The notes beneath the pieces were generated by a model. The model was not told the DNA's origin. It worked only from the letters and a program-made list of their open reading frames with translations, and did not search any database. 64,000 bases of DNA from Apoda limacodes (taxonomy: Eukaryota; Arthropoda; Insecta; Lepidoptera; Limacodidae). Each line of letters begins with the position of its first letter. Within the stretch, counting starts at the first letter, position 1. The stretch is taken from NCBI GenBank assembly GCA_946406115.1, contig OX291542.1:1636959-1700958 (forward strand), in the 5' to 3' direction. Positions 20,265-32,000 of the stretch are shown one piece after another. The position numbers and the translations under genes were made by a program.

Positions 20265-20460
20265 TGAGGTTTATATTAATGTGATCTAAAGTGAGGGATA
20301 ATTTTTTTATTTAAGTTTTATGTCAGTTTTATTATTAAATTTTAGTCTTTCCTTATCTGGATTGATAGTCAATTACCTCTAGTTTATGATTTTATATTAA
20401 ATCCCTTGTGCCTTTTTAATTTAATAAAAAAATATAACTAAAATTGAGATTATATTTTTC

Positions 20461-21486
20461 GAAATAAGTAATTATTTTTACCTTTTAGTGCATCTTTTTG
20501 AAGCTGGTTTTTGTTTATTTTTGAAAATTTCTATTTTTTTCTTTTGAGTGACGAATTGATTTTTTCGTACACTAAAAACGTCCATACTCGTTTCAAAATT
20601 GTATACAATCATCAACAGAAAAGGCGTTTCACAAGTTACAAATTAACACCAATTATTTTTTTGACCAAAAGTTTAAGTTTAAAATTCACTACATTAATAT
20701 GGGACCAACTTGGAAGTTACCCTTTTAAATAAAAAAATAATTGTGCAAGTCCGTCTACATGACGGAGTTATTTTGCAAGTCCGTCTACATGACGGAGTTA
20801 TTTTGCAAGTCCGTCTACATGACGGAGTTATTTTGCAAGTCCGTCTACATGACGGAGTTATTTTGCAAGTCCGTCTACATGACGGAGTTATTTTGCAAGT
20901 CCGTCTACATGACGGAGTTATTTTGCAAGTCCGTCTACATGACGGAGTTATTTTGCAAGTCCGTCTACATGACGGAGTTATTTTGCAAGTCCGTCTACAT
21001 GACGGAGTTATTTTGCAAGTCCGTCTACATGACGGAGTTATTTTGCAAGTCCGTCTACATGACGGAGTTATTTTGCAAGTCCGTCTACATGACGGAGTTA
21101 TTTTGCAAGTCCGTCTACATGACGGAGTTATTTTGCAAGTCCGTCTACATGACGGAGTTATTTTGCAAGTCCGTCTACATGACGGAGTTATTTTGCAAGT
21201 CCGTCTACATGACGGAGTTATTTTGCAAGTCCGTCTACATGACGGAGTTATTTTGCAAGTCCGTCTACATGACGGAGTTATTTTGCAAGTCCGTCTACAT
21301 GACGGAGTTATTTTGCAAGTCCGTCTACATGACGGAGTTATTTTGCAAGTCCGTCTACATGACGGAGTTATTTTGCAAGTCCGTCTACATGACGGAGTTA
21401 TTTTGCAAGTCCGTCTACATGACGGAGTTATTTTCGAAAATATATAAAAACAAAAATAAGAACCTCCTCCTTTTTTGAAGTAGGTT
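20461..21486 (-). repeat. Family A repeat, minus copy, carrying a satellite
   Basis: The left part (AAGTAATTATTTTTACCTTT then GCATCTTTTTGAAGCTGGTT) matches the right end of the 4.4-5.3 kb copy. The right edge (ACCTCCTCCTTTTTTGAAG) is the inverse of the CTTCAAAAAAGG start. Between them the body has been replaced or expanded by the 30-bp array. Confidence 0.75.
20745..21434. repeat. 30-bp satellite, 23 identical copies
   Basis: Twenty-three uninterrupted copies of GCAAGTCCGTCTACATGACG followed by GAGTTATTTT, 690 bp in total, with no variation that I can see. Each unit has an inverted repeat TCCGTC-TACAT-GACGGA, a six-base-pair hairpin. The unit length is a multiple of three and lacks stops in two plus frames, producing two 245-codon frames (QVRLHDGVIL and KSVYMTELFC repeats) that are artefacts of periodicity. 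Confidence 0.98.
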
Positions 21487-21595
21487 ACAAATAAACAGTC
21501 TTAACTGTTTTTCTTTGTCTGCATAAATAGTGTTTTGAAGCATATTAAATGCAAAAAAACGTTTTTGTTATATAAGCATTGCTTCACAAAATAAT

Positions 21596-21850
21596 TTCTC
21601 GAGACCTTAGAACGAACAGGTGGCGGAGGTGGTTCTGTTCTTGAGGCCTTAAAACAAACAGGTGGCAGAAGGTGGTTGGGTTCTTGAGGCCTAAGAACGG
21701 ACAGGTGGCACCAGGTGGTTCTGTTCTCGAGGCCTTAGAACAGAGAGGTGATTCTGTACTTAAGGCCTTAGAACAGATAGATGGCAGGAAGTGATTCTGT
21801 TCTTGAGGCCTTAAAACAAACAAATGGCAGGAGGTGGTTCTATTCTCGTA
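21596..21850. repeat. ~43-bp degenerate minisatellite, about six copies
   Basis: Repeated phrase AGGTGGTTCTGTTCTTGAGG then CCTTAAAACAAACAGGTGGC at spacings of roughly 34-46 bp, with substitutions and small deletions. It lies just downstream of the 30-bp array. Confidence 0.92.
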
Positions 21851-23400
21851 ACACCGCGTCGCTTCTCGTAAAGGTCAACGAATTCTCGCGGTGCTTTCTC
21901 GTCATATTCGCGGATGAAAGTAAATCTTGTTGTGCGAATCGAAGACTAGCTCGTCACACAGATGCGCCATCTCACCGCAACGTTTCGTTTTGTACCTACC
22001 TCTACACTCTGCCCACGTGTTTTCTCAGGTTCCAAATTTAGTTTCTCGTACAAGTAGTACATAGCTAAAAGCTTAACACTGTATTGCGATATACTCTAAC
22101 TTGTCTGTGACCAGTAATATTTCGAAAATATTGGAAGCAAACACAAACACGTATATTGTTTGGAATCACTTATCTAAATAATGTTATTAAAATAAATTGA
22201 AGAAAGTAAATTTTTCATCTGATAACTAGTTTTTAGATATTATTTCTTAACAATGTACCCGTACATACCGATTGAAGAATTAATTCTTCATTAACTTTAT
22301 CATTTACATCGGCCCGTTCGGGCTTCGCACAGGTGGACTTTTATTTTTTAAACATTTTGGGATAAACGTAGAGTAAATGTATCTTTATACATGACATAAG
22401 TAGTTTATTTTATTCAAATTACATTTGTATTTTTATCCATAAACCTATTTTTATTCTCAAAGTTTTTTTCTTGAAAAAAGTCAAAATATTCAATGTCGGT
22501 TGTGCCCGCTGCGTAGGGAAAGAGGGAGTCGCGCGGGGTCGGCGTATGAGCCATCACGGCGCGGCGCGGTTTGCTATCATTTTTAAATTGGTAATATCTT
22601 CTAAATGGAATGTCCGATTAGAATAATTCAAAAAGTAACATTCAGGTACTAAAACAGTCTTGAAAACATAATGATTTATTTTGATAAGGATTAATAAAAA
22701 GGTATGTATAACATGGTCAGATTTTGGTCGGCATTTCTATCACCTTTTTAAATTAAAAGAAGTAGTTATAGTAACATAACTACAACAGTTGTACATATGG
22801 TATCACGAAGTTTTTAATAGATATTGATATGTTCTTAATATTATAGAACATTTTTTTGTTCTGTAATCAATAGTTTCCGCAGCGCATAGCAAATTTTTTT
22901 ACACCTTAGGTTACATTACTGAAGTTTTAGTAGGGATCCCTAAATGTTTTATTAATAAATATAGCCTATGTTACTTATGATCAAAAAATTTTTGAAATTG
23001 GTCCAGAATTTTTAGAATTTATTCGTTACAAACATACAAAAATAAAGATCTTTCCTCTTTATAATATTAGTGTAGATTTACAGGTAGGTACGCATGTGTG
23101 TATGTCTCACATGTAACCTTTCGGTCTTTGAATTGATGTAGTTGTTAATAGTTCTAGGTTTAAAGGTTGTTTACATTTTTATTCTTCCATTTGAACCGTT
23201 TTTTTTGAAGCATTTCATTAGGTACCATTTGATATCTACCACAAACAGGTTTCACTACAACAATAAAATTATCCTCAATTTGCACATACTAAATTAAGTA
23301 ATTTTGTGTAGGTAAGCATAAACAGAATTTAATGTCGCGTCTGTTTACTCTCCACACTTCCTTATACTACGGGCAGGTCATCTGCCTCAGCGAAGGTAGA
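21851..23400. other. Unassigned DNA with dispersed-repeat pieces
   Basis: No gene recognised. CGGCCCGTTCGGGCTTCGCA (22312) and a GC-rich patch CGCGCGGGGTCGGCG (22530-22545) look like pieces of known-style lepidopteran dispersed repeats. The rest is AT-rich. Confidence 0.4.
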
Positions 23401-23475
23401 GATGTTCAAACATAATATTAGTAACTTTCACCTTTTTACGCGTCTGTCGCTTTCTCGACGACTATGCGAGCCCGC

Positions 23476-23578
23476 GAGTCCCACGACCGACGACCGACGA
23501 AAGTCTACTGACGACCGACGACCGCCTACCGACGACCGACGACCGCCTACCGACGACCGACGACCGACGACCGACGTG
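23476..23578. repeat. CGACCGA-based minisatellite
   Basis: Seven-base CGACCGA words, grouped into a longer unit with CGCCTAC interruptions. It encodes PTDDRRP repeats in one frame and SSVGGRR on the other strand, both artefacts. Confidence 0.95.
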
Positions 23579-24422
23579 CCGCAGATGTGTTCTAGTGCAC
23601 TACTCAAATGCTGACACCCACTTGGAACAGCGCTAATTGAAACTGACAAGTTTGTCCAACAGTTTTAATGAGACTTGGGACTAAACACCCAAGGTCAGAA
23701 GGTCACAAATGTTTGTTGCACTGTAGGTACGTATCGCTGAATCATATACGTCATCCTCATACATTTCCAGTAGATACAGACAATTGATAAATAATTCATC
23801 AAATAAATGTTCTCGACATAGAGAAAACAAATACCTACTAGGTAAGGTTCTGTCCACTAATGTCGATTATTTGTTTTGTCTGTGGCCTATTGATTTGAAC
23901 TCTTTTATTAATTTCGATGATATTTGTCTCAAGGACCAGTAGATACCGCAGATCGCATTAATATCAATAAGTACTTTTAGGCTTACACATATTTATATTC
24001 CTGACGTTTAAAAAAAAAAAAACTTAAGTACAACGATTTTCTTAAACAACACTTCATCGTTTTTTTTAAATAAGAATAACTACAAAGCACAAAATGATCT
24101 TAATATATCGTAATTCCTTACTATACGCTATCTTTTTAAGGCATGCAAATATTATTCATAATCAACAAGCAAGAAATTGTAATAAAAACTAAATTAATTT
24201 ATATTCACAGATTTAGGTATACTATCAACCAGAAATCTGAGTATCTACCTTAAAGTTTTGGCTTGCAGTGACCGACGTCCTTTTCAGCTGGGTGCCGCTT
24301 TTTTATTGTTTTGGTCAACCAATCAATCAATTTTATATGTTATATATAATTAATTTAATTACAGGACTTTACAAAAAAAACGAAACTTGTCTCCAATTCG
24401 CGAAAAACAATAGGCAACTTCA
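23579..24422. other. Unassigned AT-rich DNA
   Basis: No gene, RNA or recognised repeat. Confidence 0.45.
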
Positions 24423-24484
24423 ACGCATTGCTTGCAAACGCATTGCTTGCAAACGCATTGCTTGCAAACGCATTGCTTGCAAAC
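24423..24484. repeat. 15-bp tandem repeat, four copies
   Basis: The unit ACGCATTGCTTGCAA occurs four times without variation. It yields a KRIA-repeat frame. Confidence 0.96.
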
Positions 24485-24520
24485 GAAAAATGTCTAAAAG
24501 TGGATACCCAAGTTTCTGAC

Positions 24521-24618
24521 TGATAGTACATATATACTGATAGTACATATATAATAACTGATAGTACATATATACTGATAGTACATATATAATAACTGAT
24601 AGTACATATATAATAACT
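24521..24618. repeat. Alternating 17/21-bp tandem repeat
   Basis: The word CTGATAGTACATATATA occurs five times, alternately followed by nothing or by ATAA, so 17- and 21-bp units alternate. It starts 36 bp after the 15-bp array. Confidence 0.95.
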
Positions 24619-25219
24619 AATAGCAACCAAAGCAGTTGCAGTATCTTTATCAATTCTGGGAACTATAAGCAAATATTATTAAAATAATTATGTCTAATAA
24701 TTTAAATATTTTTCATTTTAAAAATTCGTTAACTCTGCAATAAGCTTCAATAACTAAAAACAGATGTTATTGTCTAGGCTCGTAATACATTTAGGTAACT
24801 TATTATATAATTTCAGTTCCATACAAAATATGCTTTGCTCCATTGGTGTTGTACGACATAGAATTACACAGAGTACATTGTGTCGTTACGCGTTTGGCAA
24901 ATTTACTTAAATTGGTACGTAGGAACACAGCAATTTCAAAAATATACGGACATGGTAATGTAAGTATAGAAAGACTTTGAAAATTTAATTTATAGCTATG
25001 TCTAGTTTTTAAACCACAGACAGCTCAGGAATTTCTTTTGTGCTCTAAAAACCTACAATTTATTTGTTAAGTTTCCCCAGAAAATCAATCCATATCTTAG
25101 TATCAACGTCACATAGGCATTATACGCTGTTAAGACTGTTTTTTGGCTTGCTGACTTATTTAACATATATAGTGAGTATGAAGCATTGATTTAATTTTGT
25201 ACACACATCTATATCAATA
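24619..25219. other. Unassigned AT-rich DNA
   Basis: No gene or recognised repeat. Confidence 0.45.
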
Positions 25220-25840
25220 TTATAAAGCTGAAGAGTTTGTTTGTTTGAATGCGCTAATCTCAGGAACTACTGGTCAGATTTGAAAAATTCTTTCAGTTTT
25301 AGATACCCCATTTATCGAGAAAGGCTAAAGGATATATATCATTACGCTAAGACCAATAGGAGCTGTGTACCAATGAATAATGTTTCAAAAACGAGGTTTT
25401 TTTTTCCTTTTTGAGAGCTTCCGCTGCATGCGCTGCGTAATCGGTTAAAGTTTCGCAAAAACCATGTAATCAGAGAATTATGCCACTTTAAAAGTTATAA
25501 AAAAAAGTCCGCGACAGTATATGTCTATCTTTGAAGGTTGGCTCACTATAACCTTTTTTATACTTACCAAATTTGTTCTAAAATAATGCATTATTTTCGA
25601 AGATGTTTTTATAACATTATATAAATCCGTATCTATATAAAAACGTTATTCATCACAAGTATTTAATTTAAAACGAAATTGCCTTTTACATAATTCGATT
25701 TCAATGAATATCTTAGGAGATATCCCAGTTTTAAAATAACACCGCAGTGGTGCGCCTGTAGAAACAGCGCAGCAGCGCTTGCGGCGTCGGAGAGAAACTA
25801 AGCGAAACAACGCAACGTTCGCCGGGACCGCTAGTATACA
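25220..25840 (+). repeat. Dispersed repeat (family E)
   Basis: Opens ATATTATAAAGCTGAAGAGT then TTGTTTGTTTGAATGCGCTA and closes GCAACGTTCGCCGGGACCGC then TAGTA. The ending resembles family C (CGTTCGCCGGG...GCTAG), so the two may share the same mobilising machinery. There is no ORF. I recognise the opening and the ending as typical of lepidopteran genomes. Confidence 0.7.
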
Positions 25841-26486
25841 ATACGTCTCTTCCAAGACGATTTAAACACAATAAAGAGTCCTAAGAATTGAAATAAGTGT
25901 AAGTAATAAAATGTAAGTTATTTCATTATTTAATTTTATGGTAAAAAAAATTAATTTTTGTTTTAATTTATTTTTCATTGCAAATTGCAATATTAGTTAC
26001 TGCTAACTACTATTGCAATTATTAAAATTAATACTGTAATGAATATTGAATGATAAATAATAAAAAAAAGGCTGGTTCGTTCAATTTTAACGTTGTTCCA
26101 TTAGAATAAGAATTTAAGAATATTTTATGGTAAATGATAAAAAACCTTGTTTTACTTTAAAAAAAAATTTCGTGTTACACTAAGACTAAAAAATTAAAAT
26201 GCTCGGCCAAATATCCAAATGTCCGGCTAAACTGACTGGTCTGTCCGGCTTTTCGGTCTTAAGACCTGGCAACCCTAGGTATATAGGTACACCTTTATAT
26301 ATATGTATATAATAACACTTATCGCAGCAGCCTAGCCGCTCGACTTTATCTAAAAAATAATCGGCACGCTCCTATAGGTATAATGCAGCTTCCATATAAT
26401 GCAGCAGTTACAGCTTCCAAATATGAGGATGGCCTTGCTATAGGTTAGGCTCCTCTCTTGTATATTATATTGAATACCCAAGATCA
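25841..26486. other. Unassigned AT-rich DNA
   Basis: Very AT-rich, with no recognised feature. Confidence 0.45.
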
Positions 26487-26488
26487 GA

Positions 26489-26570
26489 GGTGCCCAAACG
26501 GTAGTTCAGAGGTGCCCAAACGGTAGATCTCGGGCGACTGGTCGATCGCAAGAGTTTTTGAGGTCGATTG
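26489..26570. repeat. Tandem GAGGTGCCCAAACGG duplication
   Basis: CAGAGGTGCCCAAACGGTAG occurs twice (from about 26487 and 26508), followed by ATCTCGGGCGACTGGTCGAT. CAGAGGTGCTCAAAC also occurs at 38359, directly in front of the 26-bp array, so this is a dispersed family. Confidence 0.8.
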
Positions 26571-27545
26571 CCGTATATTGTTTGAGCCAAAAAAAAAAAT
26601 ATTTGTGTAAATAATATAATATCAATGGCATCTCTATGGTTGGTCCCTGGGAAACAATGGAAAAAGGCCACGCGGGTTCTGGGGTTTTAAGTGTTAGATG
26701 TTGCATGTTACAGCCTGTATGCGCTTAGCTTTAATTGAAAATTCTCCCAAATTCGAAAATTTAGCGGCAGACCACCAATGTCATGCACCAAAATCACGTT
26801 GATTAATTTTTGCTTTATTATAAATGACTATTAAACACAAATTTTAAACCTTTTCACCTAGTGTTGTAGTTTTATTTACTAATAAAAAAGTTTTGTAGAT
26901 ACAAGCGTCGATCTCCCAGTCATAATTTAATATGAATAATAAAAAATTCATAGAAAAAAGTACGAGTACCACTGTCCTACATTCAAAGTAGATCATTAGA
27001 TACAAATCTTAAAGTTATTAATTTTAATTGTATTAATTTCGTTCCACACAACAGTAATTAGGTTTACAAATAATTAAACGAATAAATTCAAGACTAGGAA
27101 GATCTAAGTACCCAGTTAAGTTTCCCGCCATTTTGTTATGTAAGTAATTTCTTACTTTCGTATTAACTTACACTTTCTAACTCATAACAGTAATTATAAG
27201 CGGCGAAACATGTAGGTATCCAGCGTAGTTATAATTTTATATACACTAGACCGTATTAGCTTTCCTCTGGTGCTACATACACTGATGGTCTCAATGTCGC
27301 AAACCTGATCGTAAGGCATCCAAGAAATATGGATTTGGAAGTAATTTTTTTATATTCCATCTGGTAGGCCTGCGCAAAAATAGTATGTACTATTATTTAT
27401 CTTATAGAAATATATTTCCATGAACTTTCCGCAGGAATATGTTTTCTGTGGCTTGAGCTACACCCATGCCAAGAACCAAGTTTTGATTAGTGGTCAATTG
27501 TCGTTGATCGTAAATGGCATTTGGCCTTTCAGTTTTAACTATCTT

Positions 27546-27705
27546 AGGCTGAGTTGCACCAACTAACTTTAACGATAACAAAATGCTGACGGCTCGTCAA
27601 AATTCAGTGCACCATCTGACTATTGTTAAATTACGTCATATCCTTAATGTTAACAACCAGCTGAAAATGACTGGTTATAGTTAAAGTTGGCAAGCCGCTA
27701 AATGA
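27546..27705. repeat. Decayed foldback (MITE-like) remnant
   Basis: AGTTGCACCAACTAACTTTAACGA near the left pairs imperfectly with GTTATAGTTAAAGTTGGCAA near the right, suggesting degraded inverted ends about 150 bp apart. No clean target duplication is visible. Confidence 0.5.
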
Positions 27706-28014
27706 TTATAAAATGAGGTTATGCATAACAAATTTGAATTACATGGTGTTATGTGGCATTTCTAAAAAATAAATTTATTTAAATTTATTACAGGATATGG
27801 AATATAAAATCATAGATAAAAGCATTACTGCAAGATCAACTTGCTATTATTACTTCGTCATAGTTATTAAACCCTTTTTATAGCATTTTTTGATAGCATT
27901 TAATAGAAGAATTTTTTTTTCAAATCTTCCATTGAAAAAATAAACAGAGTTATAATACAGCTGCACTACTCATGCACGCTTAGTAACATATCACGTCATC
28001 CTTGTCTTTACTCA

Positions 28015-28990
28015 AGGTTACTCCCGAGCTACATTGTAGCCTTGGGTAACTCTGGACATAACTATATTTTCGGATATATATCCGAGGCCGGATATGTTAC
28101 AACTCCTTCACTTCGCATGAAATAAACATGTTCTATATCCAGGGAGTGAACGAACTAATCCAAATAAACAGCAGAGCGTGTCGCTCGTGTTGGTGGCGCG
28201 GAGCTGTCGAATAGCGATGCACGCATATCACTGAAAGTGAGAGAGAGAGAGCTAGTGTTGGAAGCGAAACGTTGTCGTGTCTTGCTTATAAATAATCGAT
28301 CTCAGCGCTTTTTAAAATCACGCCTGCTAAGCCCAATGTAAATGCATTGGGATATGATTTTCCGTGCAACGCGCTTTCAAGCACTTAAACCGCTTATTAA
28401 TTAAGTGGACGTTTTTTGTCTTCAATTCAACTGTTTGTTTACGTAAGTATGTACATACTATAGATTAGTATTTACTTTAATAGTTTTTAGTATCACCTCT
28501 GCTTTTAGACGTGCGCGTGAATATCTGTTAGAAAAATATAAGTGTCAATGATTACTAGTGTATTTGATCAGTGTTTGTTTATAAATAATAATAATCGTTT
28601 ACTTTGCTGGTAGGATTTATTTGTGTATAAGTACTAGACTGTGTAAATATTTACACCTATAAAAGTTTTGAGTTAAAATAGCGTATTGTGAATAACAAAA
28701 TACTAGCCTAAGAAATGACTAGTCACACATAGCCCGGTTCATACCTATCACAACTCATCATCAAAAATGTTGTCGTTCCGAACAAACGAGGGATACACGA
28801 ACGATTTGTGCACTCGTGATTGAAAAGTACGAAATCGATCCGAGGATTCGTTTGACCGCGGTGTGCTAGAAAATCGCATATTTCCGCGAATATATTAAGC
28901 GGATATATATCTTTAATCGGAATGATATGTGTCATAACCAATCTTTGTCCGGAGTTACTTAGCCCATGGCTACTACATTGGCTCATAAAT
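28015..28990. repeat. Inverted pair of ~75-bp segments, ~975 bp apart
   Basis: The left segment (CGAGCTACATTGTAGCCTTG then GGTAACTCTGGACATAAC, followed by TCGGATATATATCCGA) matches the reverse complement of the right segment around 28900-28990 (CCGGAGTTACTTAGCCCATG then GCTACTACATTGGCTCA), with substitutions and a small gap. Either these are long inverted ends of one element or two opposed copies of a dispersed repeat. The 16-bp palindrome TCGGATATATATCCGA (about 28069) is perfect; the right copy keeps CGGATATATATC. Confidence 0.6.
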
Positions 28991-29909
28991 ACCACAAGTT
29001 AAGGACTGTTTGCCATATCCAATTTTTGAAACACGGGAGGTGAATCAATAAAAATCCGGAATAGAAAATGTATGGCGGCATTATAAAAACAATCGGGAGG
29101 TACATTTTTCGTTAAAATTAATTAAAACAAGGTCTCTTTTTATTGTGTTTTCCTAATATATTTTCCTTCACTTCAAAATCGTAGCAATTCTTATTTTTTT
29201 AAATATTTATTGTGTGCAAATTTCCTGCGTCGACAGTTTGTTGCGTAATTTTGTTTTCGTTATATTCACCTAGAAAACAGAGACTGTTTATTTCGCTTTG
29301 CAATGCTGCAAAATTAGGAAACAATAACTGCCAAAACTTTGCTATTCAATATTCAACTTTATTTAATTAAGTTAAACTATAATTTAGTCTACGCATTTTG
29401 CAAAGTAATGTGTTTTACATTGCCTTGGCAGCGGTGACTGTTTGGTTCTGGCCATGCTTTGGCAGCTTCGCAAAATATTTTTTTTATTTAATGTGAAAGG
29501 CATGGATTCAAGACTTTTAGCATAGCAAACCCCGTAACAATAGCATTGACAACTTGTAGGACGGTGAAACCCAAATTGGTCATTTGTAACAGTTAAAGTA
29601 AAAGTAATTGTCAAAGTTATTTTTAACAATTGTTTTCATCATTGGCATTTCAACGTATTTATATAATAGAAATAAATATATCAATCTGGAGTTTTTTACG
29701 CACAAATTATATTTAGACTGCAATAATAATTATTAGTTCGAATAATTAATTGTTGTACCTACTGAGAGACTCCTGCGCGAGAGATGGCGTGATGCCGCGC
29801 GGCGAAGTGTAAAATCGACTATCCGCCTCCAAACTATTCAAATGTAGTCAATTCCGGTAGAAAATATAACATCTTCATGTTTTACTATCAATAGTCGAGG
29901 CAACATAGA
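28991..29909. other. Unassigned DNA
   Basis: No gene recognised. An 81-codon Cys-rich minus frame (29384-29629) was examined for a THAP-like pattern but does not fit it. Confidence 0.4.
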
Positions 29910-30489
29910 TTCTTCTATATCTACCAGTTCGTGGTTCCTTAATGAACTTCTATGTCGACCAGTTTGCGGTTGCCTAATTAACTACTATGTCGACTAGTTT
30001 ACGATTCCCCAATAAACTTCTATGTTGCGGTTCCCCAATTAACTTCTATATCTACCAGTTCGAGGTTCCTTAATAAACTTCTATGTCGACCAGTTCGCGG
30101 TTCCCCAATCAACTTCTATGTCGGCCAGTTCACGGTTCCCGAATTAACTTCTATGTCGACCAGTTCGCGGTTCCCTAATAAACTTCTATGTCGAATAGTT
30201 CGCGGTTCCCCAATTAACTTCTATGTTGATCAGATCACGGTTCCCCAATTAACTTCTATGTCGACCAGTCCGCAGTTACCCAATTAACTTCTATGTCGAC
30301 CAGTTCGCGGTTCCCCAATCAACTTCTATGTCGACCAGTCCGCGGTTCCCTAATTAACTTCTATGTCGATCAGTTCGCGGTTCCCCAATTAACTTCTTTG
30401 TCGATCAGTTCGCGGTTCCGCAATTAACTTCTATGTCGACCAGGACGCGGTTCCCCAATCAACTTCTATGTCGACCAGTTCGCGGTTCC
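29910..30489. repeat. 35-bp minisatellite, about 16 copies
   Basis: The unit AACTTCTATGTCGACCAGTT then CGCGGTTCCCCAATT repeats about 16 times, with substitutions and one unit that lost about 15 bp near 30025. The variation implies an older array than the 30- and 51-bp ones. An isolated single unit lies at 31803-31838. Confidence 0.97.
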
Positions 30490-30659
30490 TATAGAATTTA
30501 GAAGTTACTTGCATAAATCAGTGTTTACCCAAACATAATAAATTAACTCCTAAAGTTTGTCCGTATTACTATTGTAAAATGTTCACTAAAATCTGAATTA
30601 AAGTCTAAATTAATTAACCACTACCATAAAACATTATTTCTTTTGAGAGTTTATTCAAT

Positions 30660-31100
30660 CAATTGTTCATCATCATATCAGCTCATGTTGGTCCACTGCT
30701 GTACAGAAGCCTCCTCTATGGCACGCCATTTCTCCCGGTCCTCTGCCTTCCGCACCCAGCCAATACCAGCCACCCTTTTAAGGTCGTCGTTTCACCGGGC
30801 TGGAGGGCGTCCTACGCTTCACCTTCCCATACACGGTCTCCACTCTAGAACACGTCTCCTCCATCGGCCATCGGTCCTCCGACAGACGTGGTCAGCACAT
30901 TGCCACTTCAGCTTGCTAATTCTGCGAGCTTTGTCGGCAACTTTTGTTCTCTTCCGAATGTCCTCATTTCGGATTCGATCCCTCAGAGACACTCCCAGCA
31001 TAGTTCGCTCTATTGCGCGCTATGCGACTTTAACAAGTTTCGAAAAGTAAGTCAGACTTCCATACATTTTTGTATCGAATTCCAGAGTCCGGATTGCTCG
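30660..31100 (-). pseudogene. RTE-like LINE reverse transcriptase C terminus (broken)
   Basis: On the minus strand the frame reads KLVKVA, then a TAG stop, then RAIERTMLGVSLRDRIRNED, KARRISKLKWQCADHVCRRT and RRRVLEWRPCMGR. A stop or frame change follows. It continues GRPPARWNDDLKRVAGIGWV and ends REKWRAIEEASVQQWTNMS at a TGA near 30685. This is the characteristic C-terminal end of RTE-type LINE ORF2 (the GVSLRDRIRN and WxDDLKRVAG...W motifs). Only the tail end is present and it carries at least two lesions. Its upstream limit near 31100 is uncertain. Confidence 0.88.
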
Positions 31101-32000
31101 AAACTGTTCCCAATAAAGTTCCAGGTCAGGTGGCTGCGGTGTCCGGGAGTCGGGCGGCTGTGGTGACCGGGAGTCGGGCGGAAAAGGGTTGTAAGACGCG
31201 AGATTTAAATTAATTTGGCCTACATTTAATGGCAATCATATTGTATTATTCAGGTAGTTATAGCGCATTAATTTGCTCACTAAGATTTGGTGATCATTTA
31301 CTACATTTGGCCCTGAATACAATTTAAAGTGCAATCATGACTAAATAAGCTAGAACCATTGTAATTTTAGACTTTTTTTTTACTTGCTTTTATTTAACTC
31401 ACAATGCTTCGTTTTTCGTTTTTTTTTCCTTCCATCTTGTGGTGGAATCTTGCGAGCTTAATGAACACCTCGCGCGCGCAATTTACCATTACGGGGTTTA
31501 GGCGTGTGAAGCACCTTATTAACTAATTAACCTGACGCTCGAGGAGTTAAACAAACTTCCCTGCTTTTCTTGCAGTCAAATTATATTCATTTTGAAAAAA
31601 TATTTTTTACTTTCTAGTACAATTTTTGGTTAGATTGAGTTTTTATATGATTATAATGTTTTAAGAAAAGCAAGTTTTTTGAAAAAAAATTTTTACTTTA
31701 TTTTATTTGGTATATGTTTCGTTTTTTTGGTATTGAGTATATTTTTTTGGAAAGAGAGCTTAGGGTGTCAAGGTATTTTTTGTAGTCAATATATTTAATC
31801 CCATAAACTTCTATGTCGACCAGTTCGCGGTTCCCTAATAGCCTTCCTTGAAAATCATCGAATCATAAAAAAACTAGCGGTAGTAGTAACTATGCCCGAC
31901 TTTTAGCCACATAATTTTTTTTTTCAGTAAATAGTTTTATTTTACTATGGTTTATCTTCACATATTTTGATAGGTGGTGTCGTTTCTCTTTCCTTCTCAG
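31101..32000. other. Unassigned DNA with a stray 35-bp unit
   Basis: Mostly AT-rich. Positions 31803-31838 carry one unit of the 35-bp array (ATAAACTTCTATGTCGACCA then GTTCGCGGTTCCC) about 1.3 kb from the main array. Good acceptor-like tracts occur at 31571 and 31928 but lead into AT-rich noise. Confidence 0.5.

Noticed and set aside
20710..21478. Two 245-codon open frames
   Set aside because: They are the 30-bp satellite read in two frames (unit divisible by three, no stop), not proteins.
23402..23649. PTDDRRP-repeat and SSVGGRR-repeat frames
   Set aside because: Both come from the CGACCGA array on opposite strands.
28288..28440. TATA-containing promoter plus 5' exon ending GTAAGTATG
   Set aside because: It lies inside a probable repeat bracket and has no linked coding exon. 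Kept only as a remark in the findings.
29384..29629. Cys-rich minus frame considered as a THAP zinc finger
   Set aside because: Cysteine and proline spacing does not fit the THAP pattern.
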